A stretch of DNA of 64,000 nucleotides from the NCBI RefSeq assembly GCF_003385185.1, contig NZ_PQHZ01000007.1:150304-214303 (forward strand), given 5' to 3'. This document shows, one piece after another, positions 36,944 through 44,953 of this stretch. The translations under genes were made by a program, and so were the position numbers. The notes beneath the pieces were generated by a model. It was not told the origin of the DNA, did no database searches, and saw only the letters and a program-made list of their open reading frames with translations. The first letter of the stretch is position 1; every line of letters starts with the position of its first letter. This DNA is from Amycolatopsis palatopharyngis. GTDB lineage: Bacteria; Actinomycetota; Actinomycetes; Mycobacteriales; Pseudonocardiaceae.

Positions 36944-37020
36944 GCGTGTGGATCAACGACAAGGGCGAGGTCCGCGACATCGACGCGTCCGGGTGGCCCA
37001 TCGAAGACGAAGACGACTAG
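36940..37020 (+). CDS. Tiny acidic phage protein
   Basis: This 26-residue product (begins MSVWINDKGEVRDI, ends in EDEDD) starts at an ATGA overlap with the +1-frame stop of the zinc-finger gene. It is also in frame with the 5' part of that gene, so without a slip at the G run the two would be read as one 100-residue protein. No function recognised. Confidence 0.4.
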   Translation: MSVWINDKGEVRDIDASGWPIEDEDD

Positions 37021-37024
37021 ATCT

Positions 37025-37229
37025 CCCGGTCGGCGCGGGTGAGCGCCGCCAGCCTCCAATCCCCCAGAGCTGGCAGCGCATTCCCCTCCCCCGCCCCCGC
37101 GCCGACCGGGGTACCAGCCTCACCCCGAGGGACCGGTCACGCGCCGCCGGTCAGGAGCCCCGGAGCAGCCTCCCTTCCCGCAGGAGGCGCCCGGGGCTCC
37201 CCTATGACCACCCCGTTACAGAAACGGGG
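37025..37229. other. Structured non-coding stretch with three hairpins
   Basis: CCCGGTCGGCGCGGG (37025-37039) pairs with CCCGCGCCGACCGGG (37097-37111) as a perfect 15-bp stem; GGAGCCCCGG (37154-37163) pairs with CCGGGGCTCC (37191-37200); CCCCGTT (37211-37217) pairs with AACGGGG (37223-37229). No gene is evident in 37021-37268. It may be a terminator stack or a structured RNA leader. Confidence 0.55.
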
Positions 37230-37268
37230 CGAACCAACTACCATCCGACACACACAGGAGGACCGCCC

Positions 37269-37376
37269 ATGTACCGACGTCTACTCGCCCTGCTCCGTTA
37301 CGACCACGCCTGCGTGCCCAGCAAGAGCGGCTCCGACCACTTCTGCCAGGTGTGCGGCTCGCCCTGTCACTGCTGA
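37269..37376 (+). CDS. Small cysteine-rich phage protein
   Basis: This 35-residue product starts at ATG 37269 after AGGAGG. Its end, HACVPSKSGSDHFCQVCGSP, has Cys and His spaced for zinc binding, ending in CHC. The stop overlaps the start of the following membrane-protein gene (TGATG). A good ribosome site and coupling support it; function unknown. Confidence 0.5.
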   Translation: MYRRLLALLRYDHACVPSKSGSDHFCQVCGSPCHC

Positions 37377-37612
37377 TGGCACGCCGCTACCGCACCGCAC
37401 CCCGCCGGAACTGGCGCCCGTTCATCATGTTCGGCACGTGGGGTCTGTTCTTCGGCGGGATGATCGTGGCCTCACTCATCGCCCAGTGGACCCAGGACCC
37501 GGCGGCGGTCATCGAGAAGCTCAAGTCGCTCGGGTACGGCGGCACGTTCCTACTCGTGACCCTCGGGCCGTACTTCTGGTGGCTGCAGTACCGGCACCCC
37601 GACGAACTCTGA
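37376..37612 (+). CDS. Small membrane protein
   Basis: This 78-residue protein has a basic N-terminus (MARRYRTAPRRNWRPF) and two membrane helices, IMFGTWGLFFGGMIVASLIA and GGTFLLVTLGPYFWWLQY. It starts inside the stop of the cysteine-rich gene. Not a recognised family; a superinfection-exclusion-like role would fit but is unproven. Confidence 0.55.
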   Translation: MARRYRTAPRRNWRPFIMFGTWGLFFGGMIVASLIAQWTQDPAAVIEKLKSLGYGGTFLLVTLGPYFWWLQYRHPDEL

Positions 37613-37660
37613 CTACCGCTACGCCAGACGGGTGACAAATCCGGCGCGAGATCACAACCC

Positions 37661-37699
37661 AGCATCGTGCGTTACGACACAACAGACCGCGACGATGCT
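37661..37699. promoter_or_regulatory. Inverted repeat upstream of hicAB
   Basis: AGCATCGT (37661-37668) and ACGATGCT (37692-37699) form an 8-bp inverted pair 58 bp before the hicA start; HicB proteins autoregulate by binding palindromes upstream, so this is a candidate operator. Confidence 0.4.
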
Positions 37700-37756
37700 C
37701 ACAAAGAACAGCGCGCCGCAATGTCACGAGTCAGTATCGAACTGTAGTGGAGGGTT

Positions 37757-37990
37757 ATGTCGCCGGAGAAACCTGCCGATCCTGAGTTGCCCAGCGTCCT
37801 CAACCAGACCACTGCCGTGAAGCTCCTGAAGCGGCACGGATGGGAGAAGACGCAAGGCACGAGGCACATCAAAATGATCAAACCAGGACACCGGCCCATC
37901 ACACTTCCGCGTCACACGAAGGACTACTCAGTACGGCTCAGCAGGGCGATAATGAAACAAGCGGGCATCATCGCCGGAGGGACACCATGA
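37757..37990 (+). CDS. hicA: HicA-family toxin (mRNA interferase)
   Basis: This 77-residue protein has the HicA double-stranded-RNA-binding-like fold: TTAVKLLKRHGWEKTQGTRH with the catalytic histidine, MIKPGHRPITLPRHTKDYSV, and the end LSRAIMKQAGI. HicA cleaves mRNA when free of its antitoxin. It has GGAGG before ATG 37757 and its stop overlaps hicB by ATGA. It sits in the prophage left arm and may serve as an addiction or abortive-infection module. Confidence 0.9.
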   Translation: MSPEKPADPELPSVLNQTTAVKLLKRHGWEKTQGTRHIKMIKPGHRPITLPRHTKDYSVRLSRAIMKQAGIIAGGTP

Positions 37991-38232
37991 GCGATCAGGA
38001 GACAGTGAAACTAACCGTCCGTATCCACCCAGACTCGGACGGGCTGTGGGCCGAAGTCGTCGAGCTTCCCGGATGCTTCGCGACGGGCGACGACCTCGAC
38101 GAGCTGTGGCAGTCCGTGGAGGAGAACATCAGCCTCTACCTCTCCGACGACGACAAGCAGGTGTCCGCCCACATCGAAAACGACGGCGACGTGCTCGAGG
38201 AGCCGCGCGAGTTCCGACTCTGCAGCGCCTGA
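37987..38232 (+). CDS. hicB: HicB-family antitoxin
   Basis: This 81-residue protein has the partially degraded RNase H fold of HicB: VRIHPDSDGLWAEVVELPGC then FATGDDLDELWQSVEENISL. It is short for the family, apparently lacking the C-terminal DNA-binding domain (HTH or ribbon-helix-helix), so autorepression might depend on another region or protein. Translationally coupled to hicA. A bidirectional terminator follows, closing the left arm against the leftward late block. Confidence 0.85.
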   Translation: MSDQETVKLTVRIHPDSDGLWAEVVELPGCFATGDDLDELWQSVEENISLYLSDDDKQVSAHIENDGDVLEEPREFRLCSA

Positions 38233-38251
38233 CCCCCCGCACGCAAAGGAA

Positions 38252-38291
38252 GCCCCCCGCTCAACCATCCATCAGGACGGGAGCGGGGGGC
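38252..38291. terminator. Bidirectional terminator between hicB and the late block
   Basis: GCCCCCCGCTC (38252-38262) and GAGCGGGGGGC (38281-38291) form a perfect 11-bp stem, followed on the plus strand by ACTTTAT, at the meeting point of the rightward hicAB and the leftward structural genes. Confidence 0.85.
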
Positions 38292-38332
38292 ACTTTATGT
38301 GATCCCGTAAAGTTGCTGGTCAGCGCATGGTT

Positions 38333-38608
38333 CTACCGTTCCTGCACATGGATGGTGATGGACCGATCGTCGGTGCGGCCGAGGTTGGTGGTGACGCGGT
38401 TCGTCACCCGGTACTCCTGGCCGACCGTGCCACCAGACAGCCAGATCGTGGCATCCGTGGTGGTGTTCGACGGCGCTGGCGTGGCCTGAACAATGCCGTC
38501 CGGGACAATCCACGTCGACGTGGAAATGGTCTCGGCTTCTTCCAGCCACTTCGCCCACGACATGCGGTAGTCCAGTACAGCGTTCGGGTCGTGCACATAC
38601 GACGACAC
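38333..38608 (-). CDS. Phage protein with Ig-like fold, late block
   Basis: This 91-residue protein begins MSSYVHDPNAVLDYRMSWAK and ends in a beta-rich DDRSITIHVQER. The layout, a short N-terminal segment followed by TWIVPDGIVQATPAPSNTTT and YRVTNRVTTN, is that of small Ig/fibronectin-like phage virion proteins common in actinophages. It is the last gene of the leftward late block. Probably virion- or fibre-associated; not certain. Confidence 0.6.
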   Translation of the reverse strand: MSSYVHDPNAVLDYRMSWAKWLEEAETISTSTWIVPDGIVQATPAPSNTTTDATIWLSGGTVGQEYRVTNRVTTNLGRTDDRSITIHVQER

Positions 38609-38620
38609 AGAGTTCCCCCC

Positions 38621-39658
38621 TCAATCCACGGACAGTGTTCGTTCCCCAGCGGGGACGCTTGTGGCTCGTGACTCGGTAGCCACGGTTGTGGTGCGGATGC
38701 TGGCAGGCACGATGTGCGTCCTCGTCTCGGCAGGGACCGTGTGGGTGCGTTCGAGAGGTGTGACAGCGATCTGCCCGCCAGTAACCTCGACGGTGCCGAA
38801 CACTTCACCGGAAACAATTCCCTCAGGGGTGATGCTCGCCCCGCCCACTGTGAGCGTGGGTGCGCCGAACGTCTCCGACGACCCGATACCCGCAGGATGC
38901 AGGGTGAGGACGAGTGTGGGTGTGCCCCACTGCTCCCCTGATGTGATGCTGTCGGGTGCGATGGTGGCGCCGCCACTGGACACCACCGGAGTCCCGAACG
39001 CCTCGACTGAGGCGATAGCCCCCGGCGAGACGGCGACCTCTCCAGGGGAGAGCGTGGCAGCGCCGAACACCTCGCCCGTGGCAATCCCCGCGGGCTGGAT
39101 GGTGAGGCTCGCCGAAACCGCAGGGTTCCCGAACGCCTCAGCTGAGGCGATGGAGGTGGGCGTGACGACCTGTGCGCCGCCACCACCGGACGGAGCGTCA
39201 TCGGCCACCACTGTGTCGACGTAGAACGTCGTGCCAGCGGTGTTGTCGCCGGTGATCTCGCAGTACAGCCTGGTCGTGGTGGCGGGGGAAGTGGATAGCT
39301 TCGCCGCCGACCTCCACTCGAGCTGACTCGTGGAGATGGCCATCGGCTCCTCGAGCAGTACTGTGCCACCGTCATTGCGCCACATGAACGTCAAGGTCGC
39401 GGTTGACCCGGTCAGGGGTCCGCCTTTGACGTTCCATTCCAGCCCGTAGTCGTGGCTGGCGACCACGCCAGAGGACCAGCCGGGCCAGTTGTTGAGGTTG
39501 ACGCCCCACGCGCCCCCGGAACAGCTGATCTTCAGCGACCCGGTGCCGAGGTTGGCGTCTTCCGTGGTCTTGGCGACGGTGCAGCCGTACCAGGCGGCCC
39601 AGTTGCCCGTCCCCGCATCCTCGAGCTCGGCTGATTGGGCCGGGATGATGTTGGCCAC
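38621..39658 (-). CDS. Repeat-rich phage surface protein with CBM-like N-terminus
   Basis: The 345-residue protein has an N-terminal beta-sandwich domain of about 150 residues resembling carbohydrate-binding modules (WAAWYGCTVAKTTEDANLGT, CSGGAWGVNLNNWPGW), then six repeats of about 20-24 residues on the pattern P-x-x-I-x-S-x-E-x-F-G-x-P-x-V (for example VTPTSIASAEAFGNPAV), and finally four short R-T-x-x-V-P-A repeats. GTG 39658 follows GGAGGTGA. Located after the holin, it is likely a virion fibre or surface-binding protein that touches host glycans; inferred from architecture. Confidence 0.65.
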   Translation of the reverse strand: MANIIPAQSAELEDAGTGNWAAWYGCTVAKTTEDANLGTGSLKISCSGGAWGVNLNNWPGWSSGVVASHDYGLEWNVKGGPLTGSTATLTFMWRNDGGTVLLEEPMAISTSQLEWRSAAKLSTSPATTTRLYCEITGDNTAGTTFYVDTVVADDAPSGGGGAQVVTPTSIASAEAFGNPAVSASLTIQPAGIATGEVFGAATLSPGEVAVSPGAIASVEAFGTPVVSSGGATIAPDSITSGEQWGTPTLVLTLHPAGIGSSETFGAPTLTVGGASITPEGIVSGEVFGTVEVTGGQIAVTPLERTHTVPAETRTHIVPASIRTTTVATESRATSVPAGERTLSVD

Positions 39659-39684
39659 GGCTCACCTCCGAGCAGGTAGAGCGG

Positions 39685-40113
39685 TCAGAGCTTGAAGATG
39701 AAGTTCGGAGATCCGCCCCACGCCACGGTTATGTCGCCACCATTCGGGGTGACCGGAAGGCCTGTGGCTGAGTCGATGTAGGCCACCAGGCGGGCCGACG
39801 TTTCCGCCAGCGCCGCCCCACCCACCGTCAACGCGTGCTGGTAGATGACCAGCGCCTCCGACGGATCCCCCGACACCGCGGTGAACGTGATGTCGGCGGC
39901 GTCCGCCACTCCTGCGGTGACGGTGGTTGATCCCAGCGCCGCCGAGGTGGCGACACGGGCAGCGGCAGGAACCGCAGAGAGGAACTGGTCCGTCGCGAGG
40001 TTCACCGCGTAGTCGAGGGTGTCGACCAAGATCACGCGGAACTCGTGGGTGTTCCAGTCCAGATCACCGGCGAGGAACGACTCCCTGGCCTTGTCGTACA
40101 GGGCGTTGGCCAC
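39685..40113 (-). CDS. Conserved-type phage structural protein
   Basis: This 142-residue protein begins MANALYDKARESFLAGDLDW and is beta-rich to the end (VAWGGSPNFIFKL). I recognise the type, common behind lysis genes or among tail genes of actinophages, but it has no assigned function. GTG start with AAGGAG upstream. Likely virion-associated. Confidence 0.6.
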   Translation of the reverse strand: MANALYDKARESFLAGDLDWNTHEFRVILVDTLDYAVNLATDQFLSAVPAAARVATSAALGSTTVTAGVADAADITFTAVSGDPSEALVIYQHALTVGGAALAETSARLVAYIDSATGLPVTPNGGDITVAWGGSPNFIFKL

Positions 40114-40116
40114 GGG

Positions 40117-40332
40117 TTACTCCTTTGCCAGCGACGCGGTGTTCGGGTCGCCTACCTTGCGGGCGGCCAGGGCCTTGAGTAGCGACACCAGTGCCGTGCC
40201 ACCGCCGACACCGAGAGCGGCTTTCCAGTCCAGGGTGAGGACGTTCACCGCGTCCAGGCCGGTGACGGTGAGAGCGCCACCAGCGAACGACGCGATGACC
40301 CGCTCGGTGAGGTCCTTGAAGTAGGTGTTCAT
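40117..40332 (-). CDS. Holin
   Basis: This 71-residue protein has a short N-terminal segment (MNTYFKDLTERVIASFAGGA) and membrane-compatible segments including WKAALGVGGGTALVSLLKAL, the composition and size of actinophage holins. It is placed directly after the endolysin with an ATGA overlap (40329-40332), the classical lysis-cassette arrangement. It should make the membrane pore that releases the amidase. Confidence 0.78.
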   Translation of the reverse strand: MNTYFKDLTERVIASFAGGALTVTGLDAVNVLTLDWKAALGVGGGTALVSLLKALAARKVGDPNTASLAKE

Positions 40333-41294
40333 GCTGTCTGTCCTTCCGGTCCGGTGATGTCGATGTCGACGGTGACGGTGCCCTCAGTGAGGGCCTTGCG
40401 GGTGCCGCGCTCGGCGGCTGCTGCGACGGCGTCCAGGTCCCGGGCCTCCCCGGCCTCGTCCTGCCTGTGTGCCTCTTCGAGGCCGGCGACCATGCCCCGG
40501 GTGGCGAGGGCTTCGGTCTTGGCGTCGGCGAGCTCTTGGATGGCGGGGATGTGCTTGCCGTCGCGGAACACTTTCCGGTCGATCCACACGGCACGCTCAA
40601 CCCACGCGCGCACCTTGTCGTCCATGAGTGCCTTCAGGACGCCGTTCTTCACCCAGAACTCGAACTCCTGACGGTCGGGCATGTCGTCCTCCTGTCCAAA
40701 CCCCGCCTTGATGCGGGGGATCACGATGTCGACCAACTGCCGGATGCGGACGTCACCGGGGCAGGTCTTGCCCAGGGACCGGGACCAGCGGCGCCCACCG
40801 GGAACGCGCCACGCGTCGTACGGCCAGCCACGGGGCCGGTACGAGCTGGAGTGGTCGCAGCCCTGCCGGTGGTAGCCGATCCCCCGCCGACCCGGTTTGG
40901 TGTCGGGAATGAGCACGGGCGGGATGCCGTATTCGAGGCACACCCAGATCCCGAGCTCGACCAGCGAGTCGATCTGCTTCGGCGACCACGGCTGGTCCGA
41001 GTCGGCACCATCCGAGGTTTCGATGGAGATGACCTCGTGCTTGCCGTCCAGGTTGGCGTCCGCGCCGTAGTCGGTGTCCTGCCACTGGATGACATGCCCA
41101 TCTCGGGCACCGTCAGAGCTGCCCCCAACCCCGAAGTGGGATTCGGTGCCGTAGTAGCCGTCGTCGTCGAAGTAGTTGTCAGTGCCCATCAGGGAACCGA
41201 CCATGGTGTGGAAGCAGAGGATGTTGTGCTCGGTCATGCGCGGCTCGGTCTGCTTGCCGAGCGGACGACGTTCGGCCCCTGAGTACCACGCCAT
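40329..41294 (-). CDS. Endolysin: N-acetylmuramoyl-L-alanine amidase
   Basis: The 321-residue lysin has an N-terminal amidase_2/PGRP-like domain: ILCFHTMVGSLMGTDNYFDD with the zinc histidine, SHFGVGGSSDGARDGHVIQW, GYHRQGCDHSSSYRPRGW and the end SLGKTCPGDVRIRQLVDIV with the conserved Cys-Pro-Gly. It cleaves the MurNAc-L-Ala bond of peptidoglycan. The C-terminal 120 residues are helical (MPDRQEFEFWVKNGVLKALM on) and probably bind the wall or oligomerise. ATG 41294. Coupled to the holin gene. Confidence 0.9.
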   Translation of the reverse strand: MAWYSGAERRPLGKQTEPRMTEHNILCFHTMVGSLMGTDNYFDDDGYYGTESHFGVGGSSDGARDGHVIQWQDTDYGADANLDGKHEVISIETSDGADSDQPWSPKQIDSLVELGIWVCLEYGIPPVLIPDTKPGRRGIGYHRQGCDHSSSYRPRGWPYDAWRVPGGRRWSRSLGKTCPGDVRIRQLVDIVIPRIKAGFGQEDDMPDRQEFEFWVKNGVLKALMDDKVRAWVERAVWIDRKVFRDGKHIPAIQELADAKTEALATRGMVAGLEEAHRQDEAGEARDLDAVAAAAERGTRKALTEGTVTVDIDITGPEGQTA

Positions 41295-41308
41295 GTCAGC
41301 CTCCGGTG

Positions 41309-42541
41309 TTATATGGCTTCGTAGGAGCCGTGCAAGAAATAGGTGTAGGTGTCGGTCCCGGACTGGTACATCAGCACCATTCGCCCATCAGGCCACACAC
41401 CCAGAACGCCCTCACCGGCCGACGCGTTGGAACCCTTCAACATGGACACGGTGGTGAGCACCGATGGCCGCGCGATAGACGGCAGGACGGAAATGATGGT
41501 GCGCTGGCTCGCGGACTTGGGGATCACACCACCCCGGAAATGCACCGTGTCGCCGTCCACCATGTACTCCGGCGGATAGGTGGTGTTCGCGGTGAAATCC
41601 TCACCCAAAGGGAGGGGCCGCCAGTTCTGGAACGGAACGTTGTTGCTGCCGATCCGGGTCTTACCGCGGTCGTAGTAGTTCGCGACCAGGGCATCGTCGC
41701 CGTAGCCGATGATGTGATTCCCCACCACTGTCCCGTCGGCAGGTGTGTTGGCGATCCCACCGAGCAGCACACCCTCCCGCACGGTCTGCCTCGATCCACG
41801 GGAGTCGACGAAGTTCCCAGACACCATGCAGTTCTCCGGTGCAGTGACGCGGGTCGAGTTGCCGGTTACGAGCGCAATCCCCCGCGGGGATGCAGTGACG
41901 GTGTTACCTGCGATAGTGATCCCATCCCCGCCGTGGGTGTCGATTGCCTCCCAGTCAATCAAGTGCACCCGGTTCCCGGTGATGGTGATGTTCCTCGACC
42001 GTGCGGCCACCGTGTTGTCCGCGTCCGTGACGGCGATGCCGTAGCAGTTGAGCTGCCCAATCAGTGGGGAGTCCCAGATGTTGTTGCCGTTGACGACCAC
42101 ACCGTCACAGGAGATCTGCATGACCCCGGAGTACAGGAACCTCTTGATGATGTTGTCGTTGACGTAGGCGTCCCTCACCCACTCCAACCACACGTTGTCC
42201 GCTCTGGAACCGGACATGAAGGAGTCGTGGATGGAGATGTTCTCCAGAGGAGCGGCAGACGTACCTTGGACGTGGATGAGTTTCTGCGCCGAGTCGAAAC
42301 CCCCAGAGTAGGACCAGCCCCCGCCGATCTTGATGCGGTTGAACTCCACGTTCGAACTGGTGACGTGGAAGCCTGTCCCGTCAGGAACGGAGTAGGACCC
42401 TCCGATGATCCTCACCGGAACATCGACCACCACTGGGGATGACAGGGTGATGGTGGTCCCGGTGTCCACATACACCTCGCCGCCTGCGGCGATCGCTGCA
42501 CGCAACTCGGCCTCAGTGGTGACCAGTTCGTTTGTCTTCAT
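41309..42541 (-). CDS. Right-handed beta-helix tail spike-like protein
   Basis: The 410-residue protein shows repeated short strands typical of a parallel beta-helix (NITITGNRVHLIDWEAIDTH, GITIAGNTVTASPRGIALVT, DGTVVGNHIIGYGDDALVAN) after an N-terminal VTTEAELRAAIAAGGEVYVD segment like pectate lyases. Such folds serve as depolymerases in tail spikes. Position between the fibre-type protein and endolysin supports a tail-tip role. The C-terminal 100 residues are a separate beta domain, perhaps for trimerisation or binding. No catalytic residues can be assigned. ATG 42541. Confidence 0.75.
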   Translation of the reverse strand: MKTNELVTTEAELRAAIAAGGEVYVDTGTTITLSSPVVVDVPVRIIGGSYSVPDGTGFHVTSSNVEFNRIKIGGGWSYSGGFDSAQKLIHVQGTSAAPLENISIHDSFMSGSRADNVWLEWVRDAYVNDNIIKRFLYSGVMQISCDGVVVNGNNIWDSPLIGQLNCYGIAVTDADNTVAARSRNITITGNRVHLIDWEAIDTHGGDGITIAGNTVTASPRGIALVTGNSTRVTAPENCMVSGNFVDSRGSRQTVREGVLLGGIANTPADGTVVGNHIIGYGDDALVANYYDRGKTRIGSNNVPFQNWRPLPLGEDFTANTTYPPEYMVDGDTVHFRGGVIPKSASQRTIISVLPSIARPSVLTTVSMLKGSNASAGEGVLGVWPDGRMVLMYQSGTDTYTYFLHGSYEAI

Positions 42542-42542
42542 G

Positions 42543-42773
42543 TCATGCCCCCATTGCCGTGTTGAACGCTTGCACGATTCCTCCGCTTGCTGCGGCCGCA
42601 ATCCCCGCTGCGAGCCACACTTTCCGTTCGAGTGACCGGAGACGGTTTTCGTGGTCGGCGATGTCCTTAACTTCGCTGCGCATGTCACGAACCTCGTCGT
42701 GCAGTGACCGCAACTCGCCGTAGATCTGGTCCATCGTCACCACCGCCACCAAGCCAGGCATCGGTTCAGGCAT
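42543..42773 (-). CDS. Coiled-coil membrane protein, holin/XhlA-like
   Basis: This 76-residue protein has a coiled coil (MDQIYGELRSLHDEVRDMRS then EVKDIADHENRLRSLERKVW) followed by one membrane helix (LAAGIAAAASGGIV). This is the layout of XhlA/holin-associated proteins of siphophages. GGAGGAATTACTG before ATG 42773. It may assist lysis, or be a virion minor protein; the former is more likely. Confidence 0.6.
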   Translation of the reverse strand: MPEPMPGLVAVVTMDQIYGELRSLHDEVRDMRSEVKDIADHENRLRSLERKVWLAAGIAAAASGGIVQAFNTAMGA

Positions 42774-42790
42774 CAGTAATTCCTCCGTTG

Positions 42791-43783
42791 TCAGCCGAGC
42801 CCGTACAGGGTGAAGACGCTCCCGACTTGGAACGACCCGGATTCGCTGAACACGTGCAGATCGTCCACGGCGCTTGAACTGCCCGACCCGTACCAAATGC
42901 CGCCGTTGCTGACCACGGTGAGACCACCGGACCCAGCCAGGTGTGAACCTTGGCTCGACACGGATTTCCCCACCTGACCGGTCTTCGAGTAGTGGGCAAT
43001 CAGAACTTCGTACGCCGAGTGGGAACTCACACCGGTGGGGGTGGAATATCCGATCTCGATACTGCTGGCGGCGTTCAACCGGTTCCCTGTCACCGATGTG
43101 CCGCCGGCGGCGAGAGTCTGCCGGTCGTAGCTCGCACTGGTGTCGCTGTTCAGTTGCAGCAGGACCCGGGTTCCACCGGCGGCGGTGACCCTGCTGGAAA
43201 AGATCAACCGGAGATGCTTGAACGTGTTCGGGAGGCTGGAGAACTTCACGAACGTCGCCTGCGCCGTCAACACCTTCTGCTCGAGCATCGCGCCCGGCCC
43301 GTGATCGGTGTACACGTAGCGGGTGCGGTCATCGGTCACATCCGATGAGGTGATCCCGGTCGCCCCGGCCGCCACGGACACCTGTGCCAGCGACACCTCC
43401 CACACGGAGGTGTTGGTCGTCAGCGTCGGCAACACTGGCGTGGTGGCCGCCGTCCCCGTGAGGACATCGACCTCCACGCGGTTGTTCACGAAGTCAGCGC
43501 GGATCACCACCCTGTCCAGGCGTGCGAGTGTCGCGTGCGCGGCCGCGATCGGGAGAGTCTTGACCGACGCGTTCTCGCCGTAGTGGCCCTGGATCCAGCA
43601 CTCCCCGGTGTCGACCTTCACCTGCATCCCGGAGGAGTCGCCGAAGGCGTTGAACCGGTTCCCAGCGGTGCGGATGATGCCGGTCTCCAGCATGTAGCGG
43701 GCGAACTTCCGCCACGTGCTTTCCATGGTGTTGGCACCGGGGCCATCATCGAACGGTGCGTACACGTCGAGTGACGTAGGCAC
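42791..43783 (-). CDS. Tail fibre / baseplate protein
   Basis: The 330-residue protein has an N-terminal region (DVYAPFDDGPGANTMESTWR, KVDTGECWIQGHYGENASVK) that matches the upper baseplate/fibre anchor type of actinophages, in which a short metal-less beta domain attaches to the tail tip. The C-terminal two thirds are beta-rich and Ser/Thr/Gly-rich (SSIEIGYSTPTGVSSHSAYE), probably the receptor-binding part. GTG start. Position directly after the Gp37-like tail protein supports this. Confidence 0.75.
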   Translation of the reverse strand: MPTSLDVYAPFDDGPGANTMESTWRKFARYMLETGIIRTAGNRFNAFGDSSGMQVKVDTGECWIQGHYGENASVKTLPIAAAHATLARLDRVVIRADFVNNRVEVDVLTGTAATTPVLPTLTTNTSVWEVSLAQVSVAAGATGITSSDVTDDRTRYVYTDHGPGAMLEQKVLTAQATFVKFSSLPNTFKHLRLIFSSRVTAAGGTRVLLQLNSDTSASYDRQTLAAGGTSVTGNRLNAASSIEIGYSTPTGVSSHSAYEVLIAHYSKTGQVGKSVSSQGSHLAGSGGLTVVSNGGIWYGSGSSSAVDDLHVFSESGSFQVGSVFTLYGLG

Positions 43784-43804
43784 AACTCACCTTCTCTCGT
43801 CGTG

Positions 43805-44953
43805 TCAGCGGGCCTCGAGGCTCCGCACCTGCTGCTTGAGTCGACGTATCTCCCGGAAAATCCGGAACACATCGGCTTTCGCGGGAGTAGCCACCACCGG
43901 GGTGATGCGAGTCGAACTGCGGGTCACGGAGAGCTTCACCTCACGAATCAACTCCTGCACCGCCCCACCACCGGTGGGGGATTCGGATCCCACAAACACG
44001 GCGGTGACCTTGTCGCCCAGGCCGTAGTCCCGGCCGAACATCTGACCCTGGGTGTCGAGGATCGCGATCTCGAAATCCGTCTGCTCGGACTTCTCCGCCA
44101 AGGTCTCCGTGATCTTCTGGTCGAGCTCGGTGGTGTCGGCAGTGTCGCGCCGGTCCTCAAAGGTCTCCCGCCGGCCCCACGTCGCGTAGTGCCCGGCGTC
44201 CTGCCCCTCGCGGATGGTGCGTGCCGTCCCCTCGCCCTGCCCACCTACGAACACGTAGGTCGCCTCGGGAGACTTCGACTTGATCCGACCACCGGTGAGA
44301 TTGCCCAACGGGACGGAGAACTTCACGTCCTCGCTGCGGTCGACTGGTTGATACACCTGGAACTCGATTCCGGCGTCAGTGGCGACGCACCGGAACCCCA
44401 CCCCGCCGGCGAGGGCGAGCCCCTGCAGATCCGTGAGGAGTTGCGTCCAGCGCACCTTCCCCGACACCGTCGTCCCCACACCTGGGTCGGCCGCGAGAAT
44501 CAGCCCGGGCTCTCGCCTGGCCGCCACAGCACCCGGGCCGAGGTTCACGTCCACGTACTGACGCAGCACCGTGGAACACACCCCGCTCCGCACGTCGTAC
44601 GCCGTCGAGTTGTACGGCGGCGCCGACTGCGCGGGGGAAGGATGCGACACCCGCCACGACAGGTACACGTTGTCGTCCCACCCCGACAGGTTCAGGGTGT
44701 CGGTGTTGCGGTCGTAGATCTGCTCCCGCTCGTCGATCGGCCCGGAGAACAGGGTTTCTTTCGTGTCCGCGTTGACCACCACGATCCCGTAGCCGGGGGT
44801 GGTGAGTTCGACGAGCTTGTTCGACTTGCGGGACACGGACAGGCGCCACGTGCCGATGTCGTTGAACCGCAACGTCGCCTCGAGTTGGCGGAACCCGTCG
44901 ACCAGCCCGACTCGTTCACGGTCGCGGTCGCGGACATACACCTCCCAGTTCAT
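43805..44953 (-). CDS. Siphovirus ReqiPepy6 Gp37-like tail protein
   Basis: The 382-residue protein has the Gp37-like pattern: N-terminal MNWEVYVRDRDRERVGLVDG, DIGTWRLSVSRKSNKLVELT, then TPGYGIVVVNADTKETLFSG. It corresponds to the tail-associated hub protein between distal tail protein and fibres. ATG 44953 overlaps the stop of the Dit gene (ATGA). The C-terminal RIFREIRRLKQQVRSLEAR is a short coiled coil. It would form the central baseplate hub that closes the tail tube. Confidence 0.85.
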   Translation of the reverse strand: MNWEVYVRDRDRERVGLVDGFRQLEATLRFNDIGTWRLSVSRKSNKLVELTTPGYGIVVVNADTKETLFSGPIDEREQIYDRNTDTLNLSGWDDNVYLSWRVSHPSPAQSAPPYNSTAYDVRSGVCSTVLRQYVDVNLGPGAVAARREPGLILAADPGVGTTVSGKVRWTQLLTDLQGLALAGGVGFRCVATDAGIEFQVYQPVDRSEDVKFSVPLGNLTGGRIKSKSPEATYVFVGGQGEGTARTIREGQDAGHYATWGRRETFEDRRDTADTTELDQKITETLAEKSEQTDFEIAILDTQGQMFGRDYGLGDKVTAVFVGSESPTGGGAVQELIREVKLSVTRSSTRITPVVATPAKADVFRIFREIRRLKQQVRSLEAR

